Source of the DNA: Agaricus subrufescens
Lineage: Eukaryota; Basidiomycota; Agaricomycetes; Agaricales; Agaricaceae
Assembly (NCBI GenBank): GCA_029945375.1
Contig: CM057057.1
Location: 4,092,001 to 4,156,000 of the forward strand
Direction of reading: 5' to 3'
DNA length: 64,000 nucleotides
The position numbers were made by a program, and so were the translations under genes. The notes beneath the pieces are model-generated. The model was given only the letters and a program-made list of their open reading frames with translations, did not search any database and was not told the origin of the DNA. Each line of letters begins with the position of its first letter. Position 1 is the first letter of the stretch. Below are positions 56,601 to 64,000 of this stretch, one piece after another.

Positions 56601-58772
56601 CGTTAATCTTGGAAGAATTGGAGAATAAGAACGCAACAACATCGAGTGTAGAGCTGGCGGCGCGTAGTCCAGAAAACATGACAGACTCGCTGCCTGCTGT
56701 TATGTTCACGTCCGCGTCCTCGACTTTCTTGACCTTTAAGCCGAATCAGTCACTGCGCTTCACATTTTTGACTATTGGGTCAAGGGGTGACGTTCAACCG
56801 TATATTGCACTCGCGAAGGGGCTTATGGCTGATGGTCATAAATGTCGAATCGCGACTCACGGGGAGTTCAAGGAATGGATAGAATCGGTAAGCATGCTCC
56901 CTTCTTCTCCTAGGAGCGGTGCTCACTCGAATCACTAGCATGGGATCGAGTTCGGCTACGTTGGCGGAGATCCAGCTGAGCTGATGCGCATTTGTGTAGA
57001 AAATGGTACATTTACCGTTGCCTTCCTTCGGGAAGGTTTGGCAAAAGTTCGCATTTAGGTTCCTTCACGGTCCTGCTGCCACTGACCCTGCGTTTACAGT
57101 TCCGGGGTTGGTTGGACGATCTGCTCAAGACCTCATGGGAAGCTTGCCAAGGAACAGATGTTTTGGTTGAGAGTCCAAGTGCTATGGGTGGATATCATAT
57201 TGCGGAGGCTCTTGGTATACCTTATTTCCGGGCCTTCACGATGACCTGGACTCGGACTCGGTGCGCCAATGACTTATCCTCTGCTCGAACTCTTACTTAA
57301 CTTTACCTGTATAGGGCTTATCCACACGCATTTGCCGTACCTGAGCGCAAGGTGCGTTCCTCCGGAACATTATATGTACATGAGTACTAATTCATTTTAG
57401 ATGGGTGGAAACTATAATTACATGGTAATGATCCATTCGGCTGAAATTTCTAATAACTAAAATGGATTTTACTAGTCCTGCGTTATGTTCGATCAAGTGT
57501 TCTGGCGCGCAATCTCAGGTCAAATCAACAGGTGGCGGCGGAATCTCCTTAATCTCTCTCCCACAAGTCTTGATAAAATGGAAGCACACAAGATTCCATT
57601 TTTATACAATTTTAGTCCTAGCATTGTCCCTCCTCCTCTTGACTGGCCAGAGTGGATACGCGTAACAGGTATTGTTCCTCGAATAGATTTTCCTTTTATC
57701 CATGCTGACACCTTTTTTTTTAGGTTATTGGTTCCTTAACGATGCCGATGTTAGTGCCAAGAAGTGGACACCACCTGAGGACCTCATACAATTTATTGAC
57801 AACGCACATCAAAATGGAAAGAAAGTGGTGTACATCGGGTTCGGTAGTATTGTCGTATCTGACCCGATGACCATGACAAAGACTGTGATTGAAGCCGTTG
57901 TTCAGAGCGGAGTTCATGCTATTCTTTCCAAAGGATGGTCGGACCGGCTCCACGTCAAAAATAGCGATGCGAACGAAATTGAAGAGCCCTTACCACCCCA
58001 GATATATCCGATTCAATCCATACCCCACGATTGGCTCTTTGAGCGCATTGATGCAGCTTGTCATCATGGAGGTGCTGGTACTACTGGAGCTAGTCTACGA
58101 GGTACTTCAATTTCGACCATCTTAAATCCGTTTTGGGGTATATTGACCAATATCATCAGCTGGCATTCCGACCATCATAAGACCCTTCTTCGGTGACCAA
58201 TTCTTTTGGGCAGATAGAGTGGAGGCTCTTGGAGTTGGTTCTGGTGTCAGGAAGCTTACGGTTGCCGCTCTAACTGAGGCTCTGATCTCAGCGACCACCG
58301 ACCATAAACAGGTAGAGAGAGCACGAGTTGTTGGCGAACAAATTCGATCGGTATGTCATACTCTCTATCCTGCTCATCCCATCGATATTAAACGCATATA
58401 CAGGAGAACGGAGTAGCTACTGCTATAGAGTCTATTTATAGAGATCTTGAGTATGCTCGGTCGTTGATCAAACGGACCGTCGTTGAAGATGCTGCCGAAG
58501 AAGAAGACAACGAGCATTCCACCATACGCAATCGCGATCCCGCACCTGGCCACGCTCGTTCACCGAGTTCCACCTCTGGTCATAGTTCGACTGCCTCCCT
58601 CAGGGCTGCACCCAGCGAAGATTGGAGCGTTATTTCCGACCAGGAAGACCAAGATGGAGAGAGGAATGGTTCTGAGATTTCCCCGAGTAGTGAGGGGAGA
58701 GGGATCAAGCATAGTCCATTGAAACGGACGAGCATTGCTGCTGCTATGCTTTCCGTTTTGCCTGATCTTTGA
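53608..58772 (+). CDS. Sterol 3-beta-glucosyltransferase, UGT51/ATG26 type
   Basis: Adds glucose from UDP-glucose to ergosterol at the membrane; in some fungi the homologue acts in pexophagy. The start is [20 protein letters not shown] with a basic Ser-rich region. Domains in order: first GRAM (about 54570-54840, [20 protein letters not shown] and [19 protein letters not shown]), PH (about 54890-55220, [20 protein letters not shown]), second GRAM (about 56100-56420, [14 protein letters not shown] and [20 protein letters not shown]), then the GT28 N-terminal fold ([20 protein letters not shown]) and the UDP-sugar site with [20 protein letters not shown]. An insert of about 200 Ser/Pro-rich residues sits between PH and GRAM2. 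The C-terminus is Ser-rich ([19 protein letters not shown]). Its start is 123 bp from the divergent SUR7-like gene. Confidence 0.92.
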
Positions 58773-58950
58773 TTTTGATTTTTGATTTTTTTTTTGGGTC
58801 CCCCTGACTTGATATCTTGTCTCATTCGTCACAGTGCGAATACTTGTACTGTTGCCTAACTCCATGTCCCTCCACTCTTGTTCTTGAATGCGTAGAAATC
58901 GTTTTAATTTTAGATAATTGTTATTTACAGGGGTTTTCAGGTAGCTTTTT

Positions 58951-60508
58951 TTACATTATATTTGTACTACCATAATGCTCATCAAACACTTCCTTGCTGA
59001 ACTGGCCATAAGTTTTAGTGGGCGTAAGAAACTGGTCAGGATTGGGCCCCATGAAAAGAGCAAACGTTTCTCGAGAGATGTTGATAGCGTCTGGACCACT
59101 GCTACCAACACGAACACAGTGCGGCGTGGCACGCAATTTCCCGCCAGTGGCGAGCTGAAGCGCCTCGCCTATTTGAAAGGCGAGGCAATCAGCAGGGATG
59201 GAGACTTTGGTAAGAGCGCCACCTCTGTTACGGATGTAAAGTCCTGAAGTTGGGGATGGAGACGGGATAGCTGTTGGTTGTCCGTTCGCCTCGGTACGGA
59301 AAAACATGGCCTGTAAGAACATACGATTGATATCAATTCGTAATTGAAATGACAGTAACCACTCACTGAACACAATCCGGTCAAAAGGGAATGATCAAGA
59401 TGGAAACCACACCAATCATCTTCTGCTTCTTTTTCTGCGAGCATTGCCGCATCGGGAGGGAAGTAATGCAATAGGCGAGCTTTAGTTGTTTGAGAGTCGC
59501 TGATGAGTTTGGACAGGGATATGGAAGAATCAGACAGATGAGGAAGGGCTGCAGGTAGTCAAATACATTATTAACCGAACAATGAAATTGATCCAACGTA
59601 CCAAATGGTTGACAAGCAGTAGCCAGCTGGCAGCCCACGTTGAAGATGAAGCTGGTAAACTTCATTTTAGAGACGAATGTTATCTATATTCGAAACCTTC
59701 GTTGACGAACCGTCCTAAATCCGTGAATGCATCTCTGAAGCCTTCAACCCCCTTTTCGTTCTTATCGGGCCCTAATATCCAGACTTCGTGTTAGCAAACT
59801 ATTGATAAGTCATGGTGTTACACTCACAGATGTTTCCCCAAAAATACTCGGGATACTCATCTCGTTCAGCTTGAGATACTTTTGGTTCATCGATTCGAGG
59901 GTTTGCATAGTAAGATCCCTTTAAGGTATCTGGGTATCCCAAATTGTGAATTCAACATAGAACCTCCTCAATCCAGCAAAACCACCCTAACCTGGCTTCC
60001 CATTCATAATTTCCTAGATTCAAGTGAGCCACTATCATCGACTATCTAATCGTGCCCATAATACCTTGCCATGAGACCAGCCAAAGCTAAGAAAGTGTTT
60101 AGTCGCTAGATTTACGCCTTCTCATCTCACATACCTATATTTACTTGCAGGGTGGCTATATTTCTCCCTAACATTCTCGGGGAGCTGAGCAAACTGATAA
60201 GCCAATTTTAACAGTCTCTCCCTATAGGTTGAATATTCCGAAGGTAAGTCCCGGACAATGATTATCCCCAGCGAGTTCGGGTCCGAACCGAACGCTCCCT
60301 CTGCATATCAATATATCAGACTTCAAATAGGTCTCGGAGACGAGGTTATAAGATTTGGCGGATACATACCGATGGCATCAACGAGCGAAAGAGGGGCCGA
60401 AACGAGATTGGGGTAAGAGATCGAAACGGCGCCCTCGGCAGTACGAGTGAAGGTCTGCGTCTGTCTGGTCAGAGTCGCCATAGTGCGGGAAATCAAGTTC
60501 CTCGCCAT
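58951..60508 (-). CDS. 2OG-Fe(II) oxygenase-like (clavaminate/IPNS-type) protein
   Basis: The distal part carries the jelly-roll iron site: DDWCGFHLDHSLLTGL holds His-x-Asp, and GGKLRATPHCVRV supplies the second His, followed by NISRETFALFMGP with an Arg that could hold 2-oxoglutarate. The N-terminal half resembles the non-haem dioxygenase N-domain: AIEGAFGSDPNSLGIIIVRD, LKLAYQFAQLPENVREKYSH, FGWSHGKEIMNGKP and KGSYYANPRIDEP. At least eight exons. Start choice is open: ATG 60508 (MARNLISRTMATLTRQTQTF), ATG 60481, or a far upstream in-frame ATG at 60649 that adds an Arg-containing leader (MSSVDLIRRLYVPRNFGPAS) with mitochondrial presequence character. The substrate is unknown. Confidence 0.72.
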
Positions 60509-60649
60509 TGCACTGGCCTTTTGCGGCGTCCAGATGGATGGATTTAAGAAGAGAAAGTCCGATGCCTCCTTCGGCAATGCTGAGAAAACCGAAGCCGGAC
60601 CAAAATTGCGCGGAACATACAGCCGACGGATAAGGTCCACCGAAGACAT

Positions 60650-61536
60650 CAAACTTAACTTGATAGCCTTCGATTGATTGGTGTAGAAATCTTGGATTTA
60701 TAGCACGATACTTGAATACAGCTCGCAGAATAGTATAACAAGTATGCTGATAACGAAAAAGGAACAAATGGGAGAGTAAGGGCTGTGGTTTTCTGTATTA
60801 TCAGGTAAGGCTCCCTTCTACGAGAATAGTGATTTACTAATATATATGACGACTGTCAGCTATCCATGAACTCGCCATTCTCTTAATGAATTTTTTTGAC
60901 GGCCTTGTGTTATTCCGCACGTATAGATACGGATTAATCTCTTTCCAGAGTAACGGTAGGTGTTTAAGGGAGCACGGAGAGCCTGCTATAGAGCTGAGTG
61001 CCTTCTCCGAGTGTTTCATCACTGCTCTTTGGGTCGGATCAAATTTGCAGATTGATAGTACAGGAATTGATCAGAGCCCCATAGATAGATGATGGTAACT
61101 CCAAGTATCGGTCACCTTATCAGGCATCATTGCGGACATATTCCTCACGTACATCTTGGCCAAGCTTGTAGAGTCCGCCTGGTCGCTCGACTAAAAAGAA
61201 TGATGGTCCACTAAGACCGGGGCAAAGGTGGCAAAAAAGTAGCACATAAAAGTTATTCTCGGAATATGTACAGTGAGAATTAAACAGCATACGCACAAAC
61301 GAGCCGCAGTCAAGACACTTATCGAGGACTGAGGCTATATGGCTATCTGTAGGCATCGACATTAGCAATCCTACTCTGATCTCTATGACAATGTGTCTTT
61401 ACTTCGAACAAGACGCGGAAGGCTCTGCCCAAGTACACACATGAAATCACATCGTCCCCGAGTCATACACTCTTCATTTTCTATTCAGGCAAGCGGTCTG
61501 GGTACGAGGTACGTTTAAATGAGAGGTACTCCGACC
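60650..61536. other. Gene-free stretch
   Basis: About 890 bp with no supportable gene. Short frames at 60837-61092 and 61120-61368 lack family features. The right side may hold the 3' UTR of the unrecognised minus-strand gene, and the left side must hold the promoter of the oxygenase-like gene. Confidence 0.4.
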
Positions 61537-62571
61537 TCAAGGGTCCAGGTGGCATGGTTTGTAGGATGTAGTGATCTGGGTCGAGATAGAAGGCCACCAT
61601 TGCGAGAGCAGGAAACCAGGTCAAACCATTCCTTCTCTTTCAATCACTCCATTTTTGTGACTCCGCCTCATGAAAAGGAAGATCGTCACGACACTTCTTG
61701 CATCCAGGAAGCGCACAGTATGGTTGTCTACCGCCGTGCAAATATCAGTAGGCCTATCTTCCGCTGACTGCCCGGGTGAAAACAGCTCGGTAGTGTTGGG
61801 AAGTAGAGGTATCCCGACTTGTACGAAAGACAGATTCAAAGGGTTCGGATGTTCGTTGACAAGAGGGACTTGGTCAAGCAACATGCTTGATGTACACAGG
61901 TGCATGAGCCCCCCAGAAGACCGAAAGTGCGCTGGAAGATCATTCTTGAAAAAAGGATCTGACAAATGCCTCACGTCGTCTCGACACAGGCATTGCGTGA
62001 GGCCTGAGTTTACAAGTAGTGTGATGGCCTCAGAAAGTTTGTCATCGGGAATGAGAATAGCGACCATCTTTCTCCATGATAAGTTTCTAACGACGTAAGC
62101 AGAAAAATGGTGAACTTACTAGCATCCCTTGGTTTGCACCATGAAATGTGAGAACCAGGTCGCCCCATAGAATATGAGGTATTTGGGCTTCAGAAAATAC
62201 ACGAGATATGACTGCACATTGACTCCAAGGGTAGTAATAAGCGGTCAATATCTAATGGTTGCTGTCTGCGGACACTTAAGCAGGTGGTATCCCAACGGAA
62301 CTTTCAGGTAGCTCACTCTTTGAATGAGAAGCAAAGCAAGCGACGCGATAACCATCTGTGTATGAGTTGGGAAACTTGATGCAAAGCACGGAGACAGCAT
62401 TACCGCATTGTGTTCAAGGTGTACGGCAGTAGCAAACGTGTCTGAAACAAGGATAGACGGGACAGCCAACTGCCCATTGTCTCCAAAGTAGGAAGCTGTG
62501 AGAGCTCCGAGTATGCAACGAGAGGTTTGAGGTAGCCTTATTAATCGCCGACGCGGAGAGACTGGGTACAA
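61537..62571 (-). CDS. Unrecognised multi-exon gene, possibly degenerate nucleotidyltransferase fold
   Basis: Exons can be chained in frame: RLIRLPQTSRCILGALTASY, ATAVHLEHNA, then MVIASLALLLIQRVSYLKVP, then CAVISRVFSEAQIPHILWGD, LVLTFHGANQGML, then MVAILIPDDKLSEAITLLVN, SGLTQCLCRDDVRHLSDPFF, PLLPNTTELFSPG and VRFLDARSVVTIFLFMRRSH. The block 'IPHxLWGDxVLxFxG ... ILIPDDxLxxAxxLLxxxGL' recalls minimal nucleotidyltransferases with lost catalytic Asp residues; this is a weak impression. No good ATG is in frame at the 5' end (an in-frame TGA lies just upstream), so a first exon may be missing or the gene is broken. The 3' end is either 61621 or, after one more intron, 61537. Confidence 0.5.
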
Positions 62572-62962
62572 TGCTGTGCCATTTCATGAACTTACCTTTT
62601 ATTTATAGCCATTTGAATCTGTGGGCGCGACTGCAACTGTGGGGGGCGAATCAACGGGTATCTCCAGGTGTGTTAAGGCTGCACAAAAGTGCAATCCGCC
62701 TCCTCGTGTTGCTTCGGCTTGCCCTTCGACATTCCACTTTACGCGCAATGCTGGGACTCCACATCATTCTTCTTATCCCATTTTACAGAGTATATGGGCA
62801 TGCCGACACTTCGAGGTTCCTTGAACATAATGCAAGGTCGATGTAAGCCGTCAACGGCGATCTAAGATCTGTCTCGGAACGGGCTGAAACCCTGGCCCGC
62901 TTTGGGATATCTCTGGACTTCCATCGATCATCGCTCAACTCACCAAGCACTATTCCTTGTAA
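62572..62962. other. Gene-free stretch of about 390 bp
   Basis: Between the unrecognised minus-strand gene and the metallophosphoesterase. It must carry the promoter of the latter. An open frame at 62571-62846 begins with ATG but shows only low-complexity Leu/Arg content and no splicing context. I do not accept it as a gene. Confidence 0.4.
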
Positions 62963-63823
62963 ATGCTCACCGATATACAGCTGCTTAGTGACCTTCATCT
63001 GGAGGTTGAGCGCGGAGACCAGCCTCTTTATGCCTTAGATTTTCCTGTCTGCGCTCCCAACCTTGCTTTACTAGGAGATATCGGTTGGACGAGGGATGAA
63101 AGGCTGTTTGTTTGGCTTGAACTACAGTTGACTCGCTTTGAGCGCGTCTTCTTCGTATCTGGAAACCACGAACCCTATGTTAGTACTTTGGTGAGTAAAC
63201 GCACCGGACATGAATAACGGAAATTACGTATTCATCCTGGGTGATTCAAACAGACAGAAAGTGAAGTAGCGATAACATCTTTCGCGACGACAGCAGCTGC
63301 CAGGCGCGATAAAGATAGAACTGTGGGCGAGTTCGTATACATGAATCGCAGACGCTATGATCTCAGCCCTCAAGTCTCCATTCTGGGTTGCACTTTGTGG
63401 ACAGCTTTGGATCCGGAGGCTCTCGACATCCTTTCCTGGTCACTGACAGACTTCAAGCGTATTTCAAACTTCAACCCCGAAAAATATCAACGAGCACACG
63501 AGAAGGACCTCCGCTGGCTTGAAGAGTCGATAAAGGATATCCGCACAAATGACAGCTCAAGGAAGATCGTCGTGTTCACTCACCATGCTCCAACTGTAGA
63601 AGGCACTTCAGACCCAAAGTGGGTTGGAGGTCTGACCAACAGCGCCTTTGCCATTGAACTAACTGAAGCTTCCTGGTGGGGTTCACCTGTTACTCTGTGG
63701 GCATTTGGGCATACACACTGGAGTTGTGACTTTGAGAGAAATGGCACCAGAGTGGTTAGTAACCAGAGAGGGTATGGCCATGGGTCGGGTGATTATGACG
63801 TCAAAAAGGTCATTTCCATATAG
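62963..63823 (+). CDS. Calcineurin-like metallophosphoesterase
   Basis: A two-metal phosphoesterase of about 265 residues in two exons. All metal-binding motifs are visible in order: LSDLHLE (Asp-x-His), LLGDIGW (Gly-Asp), VSGNHEPY (Gly-Asn-His-Glu), VVFTHHAPT (His) and WAFGHTHW (Gly-His-x-His). The intron (63193-63254, GTGAGT ... AACAG) joins STL to TESEVAITS in frame. It ends YGHGSGDYDVKKVISI. The substrate is unknown; such small fungal members are cytosolic and could act on nucleotides or proteins. ATG 62963 lies just before the first motif, so nothing is missing. Confidence 0.88.
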
Positions 63824-63949
63824 CTCGAGAAACTAGTACTCTTTTGTTTTTGACGATATGTACGATCTCGGCTCATACATCAAAAACGAAACGTCTAAAA
63901 TATATGTGGTACAAGAGGGAAACATTTGCTGAAAGGTGGAGAAAAAATA

Positions 63950-64000
63950 TGGTCGAACCCGGGGTCGAACCGGGGACCTCCTGTGTGTGAGACAGAAATC
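63950..64000 (-). tRNA. tRNA-Val (anticodon CAC), 3' part, cut by window end
   Basis: Read on the minus strand, the DNA gives an anticodon stem TCTGT/ACAGG with loop CTCACAC (anticodon CAC, valine), a five-base variable loop AGGTC, the T arm CCCGG-TTCGACC-CCGGG, the acceptor strand TTCGACC and discriminator A. No CCA is encoded, as expected in eukaryotes. The D arm and the 5' acceptor strand lie beyond the window. Confidence 0.88.

Noticed and set aside
62571..62846. Plus-strand frame of 91 codons starting with ATG
   Set aside because: Leu/Arg-rich without conserved features, and overlaps the start side of another gene. No splicing or promoter support.
1..64000. CRISPR arrays, bacterial operons, rRNA genes
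   Set aside because: No regularly spaced repeats, no rRNA sequence, and the gene structure is eukaryotic throughout.

Overview
The window is nuclear DNA of a filamentous basidiomycete, most likely an Agaricomycete. Almost every gene is broken by introns of about 45-65 nt, genes sit 100-300 bp apart on both strands, and there is a complete Plavaka-type DNA transposon, an element class known from mushroom-forming fungi. The gene set is typical fungal housekeeping: ergosterol synthesis, sterol glucosylation, mitochondrial assembly, glucan remodelling, ribosome biogenesis. All gene models below were spliced by eye from reading frame, GT/AG (occasionally GC/AG) signals and family resemblance. Exon edges are therefore predictions.

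Region 1 (1-23.6 kb) is ordinary gene-dense DNA. It holds the 3' end of a cytochrome P450, the sterol C-22 desaturase ERG5, a small LEA-like protein, the F1-ATPase assembly factor ATP11, an NAD(P)-binding protein, lipoate transferase LIP2, a long upstream region with a repeated GATA motif, and a Mep/AMT ammonium transporter. These are followed by a prenylcysteine lyase, an F-box protein, a dienelactone hydrolase-like enzyme, a multi-pass membrane protein, LAS1, a single-pass cell-surface protein and a YSC84/LSB3 SYLF-SH3 actin-patch protein.

Region 2 (23.7-38.3 kb) is the accessory part. A Pif1-family helicase with an N-terminal RNase H1/viroplasmin-like domain (minus strand) stands head to head with a second Pif1 paralogue (plus strand). 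A segment of about 2.93 kb, running from the first helicase's 5' exon through the second helicase into the last codons of the neighbouring RhoGAP gene, is tandemly duplicated. The upstream copy of the second helicase was later split by a 6.47-kb Plavaka transposon with 25-bp terminal inverted repeats and a TA duplication. Both transposon genes read as intact after splicing. The two helicase copies also differ by the precise absence of one 51-nt intron in the upstream copy.

Region 3 (38.2-64 kb) returns to housekeeping genes: an F-BAR/RhoGAP protein, a full-length ABCC transporter, an RRM plus zinc-knuckle SR-like protein, a GH72 glucanosyltransferase, a SUR7/PalI membrane protein, a UGT51/ATG26 sterol glucosyltransferase, a 2OG-Fe(II) oxygenase-like protein, an unrecognised multi-exon gene, a metallophosphoesterase, and a tRNA-Val cut by the window end. 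ERG5 makes ergosterol and UGT51 glucosylates it. GAS, SUR7/PalI, F-BAR/RhoGAP and YSC84 all act at the cell cortex or wall. These are functional parallels only; nothing suggests an operon-like cluster.
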